Assembly (NCBI RefSeq): GCF_900100045.1
Contig: NZ_FNEA01000002.1
Span: 1-64,000 of the forward strand
Origin: Paracoccus denitrificans
GTDB taxonomy: Bacteria; Pseudomonadota; Alphaproteobacteria; Rhodobacterales; Rhodobacteraceae
DNA: 64,000 nucleotides
Direction: 5' to 3'
Shown: one piece after another, positions 20,909-29,732 of the stretch
How the letters are laid out: the number at the start of each line of letters is the position of its first letter
How positions within the stretch are numbered: the stretch's first letter is position 1
The notes under the pieces: model-generated
Databases searched by the model: none
Told to the model about the DNA's origin: nothing
What the model saw: the letters and a program-made list of their open reading frames with translations, nothing else
Position numbers and translations under genes: made by a program

Positions 20909-20960
20909 ATGGGTGGGAAAGGTAACATGCCGCATGAATGATGGGTGGATTTCCACCCAT
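20909..20960. promoter_or_regulatory. Palindrome and partial copy upstream of the tct operon
   Basis: ATGGGTGGATTTCCACCCAT (20941-20960) is a perfect palindrome with 9-base arms. A half copy, ATGGGTGG, lies at 20909-20916, 32 bases away (three helical turns). They are 135-185 bases upstream of the first tctC start, a fitting place for an upstream activator site of the neighbouring DctD-like regulator. The palindrome is also 8 bases past that regulator's stop, so a terminator role is possible. Confidence 0.5.
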
Positions 20961-20968
20961 CTGCCTGC

Positions 20969-22315
20969 TCAGCCGGCATCGTCCTCGGCCGCATCCAGGA
21001 TCAGGCGGCGGTCGAGGCCGTATTTCTGCATCTTCTCGTAGAGAGTCTTGCGCGAAATACCCAGCGTCTCATAGACCGGGCGCAGCTTGCCGCCATGGGC
21101 GGCGATGGCTCCGGCGATCAGGCTGCGCTCGAACTCGGCCACGCGCTCGGCCAGGCGCGCACCCTGTTCGGGGCCAAGCTCGGCGCCTTCCAGTCCCAGC
21201 ACGAAACGCTCGGCCAGGTTGCGCAGCTCGCGCACATTGCCCGGCCATTCCTTGGCCGCAAGGCCCGACAGGAAGGCGGCGGGCGCCTCGCGCTCGGGCA
21301 GGTTGTGGCGGGCGGCGGCCTCGCGCAGCAATTGCAGGAACAGCAGCGGGATGTCCTCGCGCCGCGCCGAAAGCGGCGGGACATGCAGCACGGCGACGTT
21401 CAGCCGCCACAGCAGGTCCTCGCGGAAAAGGCCCTGCGCGACCAGTTCCTCCAGATCGACCTTGCTGACGGCGATGAAGCGCACGTCCAGCGGCACCGGG
21501 TCGTTCGAGCCGAGCCGGGTGATCGTGCGTTCCTGCAGCACCCGCAGCAGCTTGGCCTGCAATTCCAGGGGCATCGAGCCGATCTCGTCCAGCAGCACCG
21601 TGCCGCCGCGCGCATGTTCGAACTTGCCGTATCGCGGCCGCAGCGCACCGGGAAAGGCCCCCGGCTCATGGCCGAACAGCTCGCTTTCGATCAGCGCCTC
21701 GGGCAGGGCAGCGCAGTTGATGGCGATGAAGGGCCGGCCGGCACGGGCCGAAATGTCGTGCAGCGTGCGCGCCACCACCTCTTTCCCGGCGCCGGTCGGG
21801 CCGATCACCAGCGCATCGGCATCAGAGGCGCCGATGGCGCGCAACCGATAGCGCAGGTCCACCATGACCTGGGTGCGGCCGGGCAGCCGGGCCTCGACAT
21901 CGTCGCGCTTGCCCGCGACGGCGCGCAGCCGGCGGTTTTCCAGCACCAGCCCGCGATGGTCGATGGCGCGGCGGATCACCGTGGCCAGTTCCTGCACCAC
22001 GAAGGGCTTCTCGATGAAGTCATAGGCGCCGCCCCGGATCGCCTCGACCGCCAGCGGCACCTCGGCATGGCCGGTGACCAGAATCACCGGGATCTCGGGA
22101 TCGACCTCGTGCAGCCGGCCCAGCAGCGTCATCCCGTCCATGCCCGGCATGCGGATGTCGCTGACCACCGCGCCGGCAAAGCCCGAACCGGCCAGCGCCA
22201 ATGCCTCCTCGCCCGAGGCCAGCGCCTCGACGGTGAACCCCGCCAGTTCCAGCGCCTGCGCGGTCGAGCTGCGCATCTGCTCGTCATCCTCGACCAGAAG
22301 CACGCGCGGGGTCAT
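20969..22315 (-). CDS. DctD-like NtrC-family response regulator with GAFPGA loop
   Basis: Response regulator of 448 residues: receiver domain (about 4-120, phosphoacceptor Asp in VVSDIRMPGMDG near 54, Lys in EKPF near 104), AAA+ domain (about 145-375) and a Fis-type helix-turn-helix (about 405-445). Walker A is GPTGAGKE and Walker B is GGTVLLDEIG. The sigma-54 contact loop, normally GAFTGA, reads GAFPGA, so the essential threonine is replaced by proline. Its ATG overlaps the kinase stop by four bases. The tct operon lies directly downstream on the same strand, so it is the likely target. With the altered loop it may work on a sigma-70 promoter or not use sigma-54 at all. Confidence 0.9.
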   Translation of the reverse strand: MTPRVLLVEDDEQMRSSTAQALELAGFTVEALASGEEALALAGSGFAGAVVSDIRMPGMDGMTLLGRLHEVDPEIPVILVTGHAEVPLAVEAIRGGAYDFIEKPFVVQELATVIRRAIDHRGLVLENRRLRAVAGKRDDVEARLPGRTQVMVDLRYRLRAIGASDADALVIGPTGAGKEVVARTLHDISARAGRPFIAINCAALPEALIESELFGHEPGAFPGALRPRYGKFEHARGGTVLLDEIGSMPLELQAKLLRVLQERTITRLGSNDPVPLDVRFIAVSKVDLEELVAQGLFREDLLWRLNVAVLHVPPLSARREDIPLLFLQLLREAAARHNLPEREAPAAFLSGLAAKEWPGNVRELRNLAERFVLGLEGAELGPEQGARLAERVAEFERSLIAGAIAAHGGKLRPVYETLGISRKTLYEKMQKYGLDRRLILDAAEDDAG

Positions 22316-24180
22316 GCGGCAGTCTCGGCGGCCTCGGCGCCGGCGGCGGCGGGCAGGACCACGCAGAATTCGGCGCCGGGCCGCATGTTGCGGCAGGCGA
22401 TCTCGCCGCCGAAATCGCGCACGATATTGGCGGTGATCGACAGGCCCAGGCCCAGCCCAGCCCCCATGCCCTTGGTGGTGAAGAACGGATCGAAGATGCG
22501 CGCCGCGATGGCCGCCGGCACGCCCGGCCCGCGGTCGCGGACCCGGATGGCGACGCGCCCGCCCTCGGCCCGCGCCGAAAGCGTGATGCGGCGATCCGCG
22601 CCGCCCTCGACCGCATCGACGGCATTGGTGATCAGGTTCACCAGCACCTGCTGCAAACGCGTCGGCCCCGCCCGCAGCGGCGGCAGGTCGGCGGGCACGT
22701 CCAGCTCCAACTCGGCGCCGCTGCTGGCCAGGCGGGCGGCGACGATGGTGCGGGTTTCGTCCAGCAGCCCGGCCAGCGCCACCGCGCCCAGCACATCGTC
22801 GGGCTTTCTTGCCGCGTGGCGCAGATGCTTGCCGATGGCGGCCATCCGGTCCACCAGCAACAGGATCTGGGCGATGTTCTCGCGCGCGCGGGCGTGTTCG
22901 CCACGCTCGATCAGGATGGCGGCGCTGTCGGCATAGTTGCGCGCCGCCGCCAGCGGCTGGTTGATCTCGTGCGAAAGCGAGGCCGACATCTGCCCCAGCG
23001 CCGCCAGCTTGCCGACCTGCACCAGGCTGGCCTGCGCGGCGCGCAGCTCGGCCTCGGTGGCGCGGCGCTCGGCAATCTCCAGTTCGAGCTGGTCGTTCAC
23101 CCGCGCCAGATCGGCGGTGCGCTCGACCACGCGGCGCTCCAGCTCGGCGGTGGCGAATTGCTGCATGGCCAGCCGCTCGGCCGCCTGCGCGCGGCGCTGG
23201 CGCCACATCATCAGCCCGAAGCCCGCGACCGACAAGAGCAGCGCGAGGCTCAGCACCGCCAGCCGCGCCTCGGCCCGCAGCTCGGCGCTGTCCAGCAGCA
23301 CATGCACCGTCCAGCCCGCGCCCGGCATGTCCTCGGAGGCGGCGATATAGTCGTGGCTGCGCTGGGGACCCCCTGCAAGCGCGGGCGGCAGGCGAAAGAC
23401 CGGGGCGCCGTGCAGGTCCAGCCGCTCGATCGGCAATTCGGCCAGGGGCGTGCCGGCATAGCGGCGCGAGGATTCGGTGCGCGCCAGCCGTTCCGGCGTC
23501 AGCGGCCGGATGCTGTGGTAAAGCCAGCTTGGCTCGGACGACAGGAAGGCCGTGCCTTCGGGGTCGGTCACCAGCACGCGATACTGGTTGCCGCGCCAGG
23601 AGGCCTCGATCCGGTCCACGCCGATCTTGACCGCGACGACGGCGGTGATGCGGCCGGCATCGTCCTGCACCGGAGCCGAGAAGAAATAGCCCCGCACGCC
23701 GGAGGTGGTGCCGATGCCGTAGAACCGCCCCTGCCCGCCCGCCATGGCGTCGATGACATAGGGCCGATAGCTGAAGTTCTGCCCGACGAAGCTGGAGGGA
23801 CCAAGGTAGCCGGAATGGGCGATGGTCTCGCCGTCGGGCAGGATCAGATAGATGTCGGATGCCTGCACCGCCTCGTTCTGCTCGGCCAGCCACAGGTTGG
23901 TCTCCTGCCGCAAGGCGGCATTGCCGGGGTCGGCGGCAAGCTGGTGGATCAGGTCCAGGTCGCCGACCAGTTGCGGCACCACCTCGTAGCGCGCCAGATC
24001 GGCGGTCAGCGCGTTCACCGTCAGCCGCAGCGCGGTCGCGGCGCGGGCATGGCCCTCGCGGAAGTAATGCTGATAGGCAAGCTGCGCCCCCAGCCAGAGG
24101 ATGGCGGCCGCGCAGGCAAGGCACAGCACCAGCGGCCAGCGGCCGGCCGCCGGCTTGCGCAAGGCCGGCTCTATCCGCAT
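22312..24180 (-). CDS. DctB-like sensor histidine kinase
   Basis: Inner-membrane sensor of 622 residues. Membrane spans lie at about 16-34 and about 300-322, enclosing a periplasmic double-PAS-like sensor region; a coiled-coil linker follows. The dimerisation helix carries the phosphorylated His in SLSHEINQPLAAARNY, and the ATP domain shows NLITNAVDA, DRGPGVP and GLGLGLSI. This is the DctB layout for dicarboxylate sensing. I take the ATG at 24178-24180; a GTG six codons earlier is an alternative. Pairing with the following response regulator is clear from the overlap. The actual ligand is unknown and may be the Tct substrate. Confidence 0.9.
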   Translation of the reverse strand: MRIEPALRKPAAGRWPLVLCLACAAAILWLGAQLAYQHYFREGHARAATALRLTVNALTADLARYEVVPQLVGDLDLIHQLAADPGNAALRQETNLWLAEQNEAVQASDIYLILPDGETIAHSGYLGPSSFVGQNFSYRPYVIDAMAGGQGRFYGIGTTSGVRGYFFSAPVQDDAGRITAVVAVKIGVDRIEASWRGNQYRVLVTDPEGTAFLSSEPSWLYHSIRPLTPERLARTESSRRYAGTPLAELPIERLDLHGAPVFRLPPALAGGPQRSHDYIAASEDMPGAGWTVHVLLDSAELRAEARLAVLSLALLLSVAGFGLMMWRQRRAQAAERLAMQQFATAELERRVVERTADLARVNDQLELEIAERRATEAELRAAQASLVQVGKLAALGQMSASLSHEINQPLAAARNYADSAAILIERGEHARARENIAQILLLVDRMAAIGKHLRHAARKPDDVLGAVALAGLLDETRTIVAARLASSGAELELDVPADLPPLRAGPTRLQQVLVNLITNAVDAVEGGADRRITLSARAEGGRVAIRVRDRGPGVPAAIAARIFDPFFTTKGMGAGLGLGLSITANIVRDFGGEIACRNMRPGAEFCVVLPAAAGAEAAETAA

Positions 24181-24280
24181 CTGGGCCCGTGCATCCACGG
24201 CATGGCTCCGTCCCCTGCTATCCCCCTGGGGCGGAATCTGACAGCAAGGCCGGCTGCGCGCAACCGGCCTTGCGTCGGGG

Positions 24281-25603
24281 TCAGGACAGCGCCCGGCGCG
24301 CCGTCGCCCGGCCGGCCAGCGCCGCATAGGCGGCCGCCGCGACCAGGAAGGTCGCCGGCGCCGACAGCGAGGCCGCCGTGCCGCCCGCGAAATGCAGCGC
24401 CAGCCCCGCGCCCGAGGCCAGAAGCCATGCCCCCAGCCCCGCCGGATTGACCGCGCGCGCATCCGCCAGGTCGGTGTCGCCGGCACCGCGATCCGTCGCG
24501 ATATGGACCAGCGCGATGCCGACCCAGGCCACGACGAAGATGCCCTGATAGGCCAACGCCTGCAGGATATAGGCAAAGACATCGGCCAGCATCAGCGCAT
24601 AGGCGATGGCGCCGACCACGCAGGCCCAGACCCATTTCGGCAGGTGCAGGCGAAAGACTGTTTCGGCAAAGCTCTCCATGTTCACCGCGGCGAGGTAATA
24701 GTTCGCGGTGTTGATCCGGGTCTGCGAGATCCAGACGAAGGCGAGCCCGGCCACGCCCATCAGTTGCACCAGCGCGAAGACGACCGAGACCTCCGAGACC
24801 GCGCCCTCGGTCGGCAGGCTGGCGGCCAGGAAGATGCCGACAAGGCCGTTGAGCAGGAAAGCCACGGCATAGAAGGGCGCGCCGAAGTTGATGGTGGCAT
24901 GGAAACGCGCATCCTCGGGCCGGCCGAAGCGGGCATAGTCATAGGTGAACATCATCAGGATCCAGACGCCCATATAGGCGACGAAGCAGTCCCACCAGCC
25001 GCCGGCGGGCGCGCCGCCCTGCGGCCCAAGGTTCAGCCATGCGTCCGAATAGCCGTATTCCGCCACCGCCAGCACCACCGCGGCAACCAGCCCCAGCAGG
25101 TAGAAGGGCAGAAGCACGCCGTTGAACTTGTCCAGCCAGTTCTGGATCGAGCCAAAGATCAGCGCCACCGAATAGACCGCCACCACCAGCGCCGCCAGCG
25201 GATAGGAGATGCCGGCATATTCCCGCAGGGCGACGGCGATCACCGAGCCCTCGAATACCGCGTAATAGATCGCGGTGGCAAAGAAGATCAGCGTCGCCAC
25301 CGCCGCCCCGCTGCGCCCCAGAAGGATGCGCGAGAACAGCGAGACGCTGAGCCCGGTGCGGATCGCGTGCCGCACCAGCACCGCATTCACCGCCGCATAG
25401 GCGACGACCGACAGCACCAGCCCGATAATGGCGTTTCGCGCGCCATAGGCCAGCGCCAGCGATGCGGCGATGACCAGATAGAACATGGCCGAGCAGACCG
25501 ACCACCAGGCCATCGTCAGGGGCAGCCGGCCCATACGCTGGTCGCGCGGCACCGGCCGGTCCGAAAATTCCAGTTCTTCCGAATTGTCCAAAGATCCAGC
25601 CAT
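24281..25603 (-). CDS. NCS1-family permease, probably for hydantoin or related cyclic amides
   Basis: Inner-membrane, cation-coupled transporter of the nucleobase-cation-symport-1 family, 440 residues with about 12 hydrophobic spans. PRDQRMGRLPLTMAWWSV near the N terminus and the central GVWILMMFTYDYARFGRPED block resemble CodB/purine-cytosine-type permeases. It lies downstream of hyuB and hyuA on the same strand, about 97 bases after hyuA, so it probably imports the substrate of those enzymes. Hydantoin, 5-oxoproline, cytosine and allantoin-like compounds are all possible. Confidence 0.85.
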   Translation of the reverse strand: MAGSLDNSEELEFSDRPVPRDQRMGRLPLTMAWWSVCSAMFYLVIAASLALAYGARNAIIGLVLSVVAYAAVNAVLVRHAIRTGLSVSLFSRILLGRSGAAVATLIFFATAIYYAVFEGSVIAVALREYAGISYPLAALVVAVYSVALIFGSIQNWLDKFNGVLLPFYLLGLVAAVVLAVAEYGYSDAWLNLGPQGGAPAGGWWDCFVAYMGVWILMMFTYDYARFGRPEDARFHATINFGAPFYAVAFLLNGLVGIFLAASLPTEGAVSEVSVVFALVQLMGVAGLAFVWISQTRINTANYYLAAVNMESFAETVFRLHLPKWVWACVVGAIAYALMLADVFAYILQALAYQGIFVVAWVGIALVHIATDRGAGDTDLADARAVNPAGLGAWLLASGAGLALHFAGGTAASLSAPATFLVAAAAYAALAGRATARRALS

Positions 25604-25678
25604 GGCTGAAGCTCCCTGTTTGGTTCTTGTGATTGGATACGGATGGGCGGGGCCTTGCGCGGCCCCGCCCGGCCTCCG

Positions 25679-25707
25679 TCAGGCCCATGTCAGGCCCATG
25701 TCAGGCC
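25679..25707. repeat. 11-bp tandem repeat across the hyuA stop
   Basis: TCAGGCCCATG is repeated two and two-thirds times (25679-25689, 25690-25700, 25701-25707). The last unit contains the hyuA stop codon (25701-25703 on the minus strand), and the other units repeat that stop just downstream in other frames. It looks like a slippage product; no function is implied. Confidence 0.8.
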
Positions 25708-27824
25708 TCGGCCAGCACCTTGGCCTGTCCTTGCGTCCCGGCCGCGCCGCTTGCCACGGTCACGACATAGACGCCGTTGCCGTCCAGTTCGGCGACCCAG
25801 CCCGGCTCGATGACGATGGTGGTCGTCACTTCCTGGATGACCGCCGGGCCGGTGACGACGTCGCCCGCGCCCAGCTTCGCGCCGTCATAGACCGGGGTTT
25901 CGTGCTTGCGGCCCGAGGCGTCGAAGATCATCTCGCGCGTGCCCGACAGCGCCGCATGCGCGCCGTGCCCCGACGCGATCCGCATCCGCGCCGGACGCTC
26001 GACCGCGCCCGAGATGGCGCTTTCCACGTTCACCACCTCGACCGGGCTGTGCGGCTCGGCATAGGTGTAAAGCTCTTCGTGGCGGGCGTGGAAGGCGGCC
26101 TTGAGGCGTTCCAGCGCCGCCTCGTCGATGGCGAAGGGATCGACGCTGACCGTGCATTCATGCACTTGCCCGACATAGCGCATGTCGAGGCTGCGGCGAA
26201 TGCCGATCCGGTCGGGGGCGAAATCGTCGGCCATCAGGTCGGCGCGGCCCCTGTCCTCCAGCCGGGCGAATGTCTCGTCCAGCCGCCTGGCCGCCTCGGC
26301 CCCTTCCAGCCGCGCGGCGATGGGGGCCATGTAGTTGTATTTCACGTCCGAGATGATCTGACCGAAGGCGCAAAGCCCCGACGCGAGCTTGGAGACCAGC
26401 ACCTTGCCGATGCCCATCTCGCGCGCCAGCGCGGTGATATGCGCGCCCGTGGCGCCACCGGCGCAGTTCAGCACGAAGTCGCGCGGATCGTAGCCGCGCT
26501 CGACCGAGACGCGGCGGATCGCGTTCACCATGTTGTTGTTGACGATGGTGAACATGCCGTAGGCCGCCGTCTCGACGCTGATGCCCAGGGGCTCGGCCAG
26601 GTGCTTGCGGATCGCCTCGCGCGCCTTTTCCACGCCGAGCGGCAGGCGGCCGCCGACCAGGCCCTCGGGGTTCAGGTAGCCCAGCACCAGGTTCGCGTCG
26701 GTCGTCGTCGGCCGCTCGCCGCCCTTGCCGTAGCAGGCCGGGCCGGGTTCCGAGCCCGCCGATTGCGGCCCCATCTGCATCAGCCCCATCGAGTCGATCC
26801 AGCCGATCGAGCCGCCGCCCGCGCCCAGGGTTTCCACCTGGATCATCGGGATGCCGATGCGATAGCGCAGGAAGTCGATGTTCTTCGACACGTTGGCCTG
26901 GCCCTCGCGGGTCAGGGTGATGTCGAAGCTGGTGCCGCCCATGTCGACCGTGATGATGTCCTCAAGGCCGTAGGGCTCGCCCAGATAAAGCGCCGCCCTG
27001 GGCGCCGAGGCGGGGCCGGAATTGATCGCATAGACCGACTGGTCCGAGACCACCGACCCCAGCGCCAGCCCGCCGTTCGACTGGAAATAGCGCACCGGCT
27101 GGCGCGCGCCGAGGCTTTGGAAATAGCCGTCCACCGCCTGCACGTAGCGCGACAGGATCGGCGCCAGATAGGCATTCACGATGGCGGTCGAGGTGCGGGT
27201 GTATTCGCGCACCTGCGGATAGAGCTGGCTGCCGACGGTCAGGCGCACATCCGGCATCATCTCGCGCACGATCTGGGCGGCGCGCAGCTCGTGATCGGGG
27301 TGCAGGACCGACCAGACGAAGCTGATCGCGACCGATTCGACGCCCTCGCGCAGGAAATGCCGGCAGGCTTCGCGCACCTCCTCCTCGTTCAGCGGGGTGT
27401 GGACGGCGCCGGTCGAGATCACCCTTTCGCCGACCCCGCACCGCAGATGGCGCGGCACCAGCATGGTCGCGGGCGGATAGTCCGGGTCGTAGCGATAGCC
27501 GTCCTCCTTGTGGCCGAGACGGATCTCGATGCTGTCCTCGTGCCCCCTGGTGGCGATCAGGCCGGTCTTGGCGCCGGTATGGGTGATCAGCGCGTTCAGC
27601 CCCACCGTGGTGCCGTTGATGCAGAGATCGGCGTTCGAGACCAGATCGCGCGGGGTGATGCCCGTCTCTTCCTCGATCAGCGCAAGGCCGTTCCTGATGG
27701 CCAGCGTCGGGTCCTGCGGGGTCGAGAGCGCCTTGAAGATGCGCAGGGCGCCCTCGCGGTCGGCGAGGATGAAGTCGGTGAAGGTGCCGCCGGCGTCGAT
27801 GCCAAGGCGATATTGGTGTTTCAT
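25701..27824 (-). CDS. hyuA: Hydantoinase/oxoprolinase-type ATPase subunit A
   Basis: ATP-dependent opening of a five-membered cyclic amide (hydantoin, 5-oxoproline or N-methylhydantoin), acting with HyuB. It has 707 residues. The acetate/sugar-kinase-like fold shows GIDAGGTFTDFIL at about 8-20 and a second phosphate motif TVDMGGTSFDI in the middle, followed by ETLGAGGGSIGW. A C-terminal hydantoinase domain follows. The ATG at 27822-27824 (MKHQYRLGIDAGG) is chosen; an ATG four codons earlier is possible and neither has a strong ribosome site. Length fits HyuA rather than the fused 1,200-residue 5-oxoprolinase. The substrate cannot be fixed from sequence. Confidence 0.9.
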   Translation of the reverse strand: MKHQYRLGIDAGGTFTDFILADREGALRIFKALSTPQDPTLAIRNGLALIEEETGITPRDLVSNADLCINGTTVGLNALITHTGAKTGLIATRGHEDSIEIRLGHKEDGYRYDPDYPPATMLVPRHLRCGVGERVISTGAVHTPLNEEEVREACRHFLREGVESVAISFVWSVLHPDHELRAAQIVREMMPDVRLTVGSQLYPQVREYTRTSTAIVNAYLAPILSRYVQAVDGYFQSLGARQPVRYFQSNGGLALGSVVSDQSVYAINSGPASAPRAALYLGEPYGLEDIITVDMGGTSFDITLTREGQANVSKNIDFLRYRIGIPMIQVETLGAGGGSIGWIDSMGLMQMGPQSAGSEPGPACYGKGGERPTTTDANLVLGYLNPEGLVGGRLPLGVEKAREAIRKHLAEPLGISVETAAYGMFTIVNNNMVNAIRRVSVERGYDPRDFVLNCAGGATGAHITALAREMGIGKVLVSKLASGLCAFGQIISDVKYNYMAPIAARLEGAEAARRLDETFARLEDRGRADLMADDFAPDRIGIRRSLDMRYVGQVHECTVSVDPFAIDEAALERLKAAFHARHEELYTYAEPHSPVEVVNVESAISGAVERPARMRIASGHGAHAALSGTREMIFDASGRKHETPVYDGAKLGAGDVVTGPAVIQEVTTTIVIEPGWVAELDGNGVYVVTVASGAAGTQGQAKVLAEA

Positions 27825-27863
27825 GGCGGGTTCCATCTTTGGCTGCCTCCGGCGGGCCCGGCG

Positions 27864-27902
27864 CCGGGGGCTTCGCGCCCCCGGACCCCCGCGGAGTATT
27901 TG
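27864..27902 (+). repeat. GC-rich intergenic element, copy 1
   Basis: CCGGGGGC (27864-27871) pairs with GCCCCCGG (27877-27884), loop TTCGC, followed by ACCCCCGCGGAGTATTTGG. This hairpin-plus-GTATTT layout resembles a short element often seen between Rhodobacteraceae genes. A related, longer copy lies at 42356-42425. It sits in the 94-base hyuB-hyuA gap and could end or stabilise part of that transcript. Confidence 0.6.
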
Positions 27903-27918
27903 GAAAACGGAGAAGGGC

Positions 27919-29667
27919 TTACGCGGCGCGCAGGGCGGCGGTGGCGGCGTGATCGACGGCAAGCGTCGCGGCATCGGCGATGACGACGCCGTAATCCAGC
28001 CGCGCGCCCTCCAGGCTGACGAGGCCGTTCCTGACATCCTCGACCACCTTCTCGACCGGGCGGGCATAGGGGTTGCCGTAGCCGCCGCCGCCGGGATTGC
28101 GGTTCGCGGCGCGTTCGCCGGGCTGGATGGTCTCGATGACGTTTTCGGTGATGACCTGCGTCTCGCCATTGCGCGTCACCTCGAGCCGGCCGACCTTGGG
28201 CGGGATCAGCGCCGAGCGGGCGCCGGCCGCACCCATGGCCGGGATGCGGCGCCCCTCGCCGAAGGTGACCAGCGTCATCGGGCTGTCCAGCGGCTCGACC
28301 TCCCAGCAGGTGCCCGAGCCGCCGCGGAACTGGCCGGCGCCGCCCGAATCCTGCATCAGCGAATAGCGGTGGATGATGATCGGATAGCTGTGTTCCAGCA
28401 TCTCGATATCGCCCGAAGTCAGCGCGCCGAAGCAGCATTCCGGCCCGCAGGCGTGCCAGCCGTCCTGGCTGGCCGTGGCCCCCGCCCCCGAGATGATCGA
28501 GGCCAGCACCATGGTCACATATTCCTCGTCATGGCGCTTGTCCCAGCCGGCGATGTTGCAGCCGTTGGCATGGCCCCAGCTGGCCGAGACCTTGGCCGGC
28601 GCCGCCTGCTCGAAGGCCAGCCGCACCGCGTCGGTCAGCGTCTCCATCGGCGTGGTGGTGCAGTTCATGTGCGGCGCGGGGGATTTCGCGTTGCAGAGCG
28701 TGCCGCGCGGACCCATGTCGGTGGTCACGCAGCGATAGAGCCCCTCGTTATAGGGCGGCGGCAATTGCGCGAACATCATCAGGCCCAGGTAGACGCCGGA
28801 ATGGCTGTTGCCTTCGTAGCTGTTGATGAAATAGGGCACCTGCGGCGGCGAGCTGATGGCGATGTGGCAGCCGTCCCCCTGGATCGTCACCGTGGCGGTG
28901 ATGTCCATGTCGCCGAAGCCGTGGCCCGCATCCTCGAGCACCGCCGTGCCGGTATAGGTGCCGTCGGGCACCTGCGCGATGAGCTTGCGCATATGCGCCT
29001 CGGCCATGTCCAGCAGTTCGGCGATGCAGTCCTGCACCACCTGCTTGCCGTATTTGTCCATCAGCCGGACCAGGTTGCGGGCGCCGACCTGGCAAGCGCC
29101 GATCAGGGCATTGAAGTCGCCCTCCTGGTCGCGGCGCGCGCGCATGTTGGTCAGCAGCAGGTTCATCACGTCGTGGCGCGGCTTGCCGCGATCCCACAGC
29201 TTGACGGGCGGGATGCGCAGCCCCTCGGCATAGATCTCGGTCGCGTTGGGGTTGTAGCCCGCCGGGACCGGGCCGCCGACATCGGTCAGGTGGCCCTTGC
29301 AGACGGTCCAGAACACCAGCTCGCCCTGGTAGAAGACCGGGTAATACATGCAGGTGTCGATGATATGGCTGCCGCCATAGGCCGGGTCGTTGTGCAGGAT
29401 CAGGTCGCCCTCGTGGATGTCGCCCTGAAAGAAGTTCGCGACCGATTTCATCGCCGGGATCAGGCTGCCGAGGTGGATCGGAATGTCCTGGCCTTGCAGG
29501 ATCATCTCGGGCGTGTGGTTGAAGAGCGCGGTCGAATAATCATGCGCGAGGTTGAAGACCGAGCTGCGGGCGGTCTGTTCCAGCGTCAGCGTCATCTCGC
29601 GCTGCGTGGTCTCCAACACGCCGCGCACCACCGAAAGCGTGATGGGGTCGGGTTTTGGTCTGGTCAT
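27919..29667 (-). CDS. hyuB: Hydantoinase/oxoprolinase-type subunit B
   Basis: Partner of HyuA in ATP-dependent cyclic-amide hydrolysis, 582 residues, a single HyuB domain throughout. Recognisable blocks are DYSTALFNHTPEMILQGQDI near 43-62, HEGDLILHNDPAYGGSH near 84-100 and a glycine-rich DSGGAGQFRGGSGT near 440. The ATG at 29665-29667 overlaps the stop of a 22-codon upstream reading frame (ATGA). It is the first enzyme gene of the hyuB-hyuA-permease unit and is divergent from an AraC-type regulator. Confidence 0.91.
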   Translation of the reverse strand: MTRPKPDPITLSVVRGVLETTQREMTLTLEQTARSSVFNLAHDYSTALFNHTPEMILQGQDIPIHLGSLIPAMKSVANFFQGDIHEGDLILHNDPAYGGSHIIDTCMYYPVFYQGELVFWTVCKGHLTDVGGPVPAGYNPNATEIYAEGLRIPPVKLWDRGKPRHDVMNLLLTNMRARRDQEGDFNALIGACQVGARNLVRLMDKYGKQVVQDCIAELLDMAEAHMRKLIAQVPDGTYTGTAVLEDAGHGFGDMDITATVTIQGDGCHIAISSPPQVPYFINSYEGNSHSGVYLGLMMFAQLPPPYNEGLYRCVTTDMGPRGTLCNAKSPAPHMNCTTTPMETLTDAVRLAFEQAAPAKVSASWGHANGCNIAGWDKRHDEEYVTMVLASIISGAGATASQDGWHACGPECCFGALTSGDIEMLEHSYPIIIHRYSLMQDSGGAGQFRGGSGTCWEVEPLDSPMTLVTFGEGRRIPAMGAAGARSALIPPKVGRLEVTRNGETQVITENVIETIQPGERAANRNPGGGGYGNPYARPVEKVVEDVRNGLVSLEGARLDYGVVIADAATLAVDHAATAALRAA

Positions 29668-29732
29668 GGCTTTTCCCTGTCTTGGGCCGCGTGGGCGCGC
29701 GCAGCAGGGCAGCCGGGCAACGGCTGGTTCAT
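29664..29732 (-). CDS. Possible 22-residue leader ORF coupled to hyuB
   Basis: A short frame from an ATG at 29730-29732 with a good ribosome site (CAGGGAGAAGACC) to a TGA at 29664-29666 that overlaps the hyuB ATG. The predicted peptide starts MNQPLPGCPAARAHAAQ and matches nothing I recognise. The hyuB start region (CAGGGAAAAGCC before ATG) looks like a near copy of the leader's own start region, so a local duplication could have made it. It may act only by translational coupling. Confidence 0.4.
   Translation of the reverse strand: MNQPLPGCPAARAHAAQDREKP

Noticed and set aside
20775..20968. A sigma-54 promoter before the tct operon
   Set aside because: Given the NtrC-type neighbour I looked for GG-N10-GC on the minus strand and found no match with usable context. 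This is a scan by eye, not an exhaustive score.
25485..27983. An 832-codon plus-strand frame
   Set aside because: It is a mirror of hyuA, whose motifs are clear on the minus strand.
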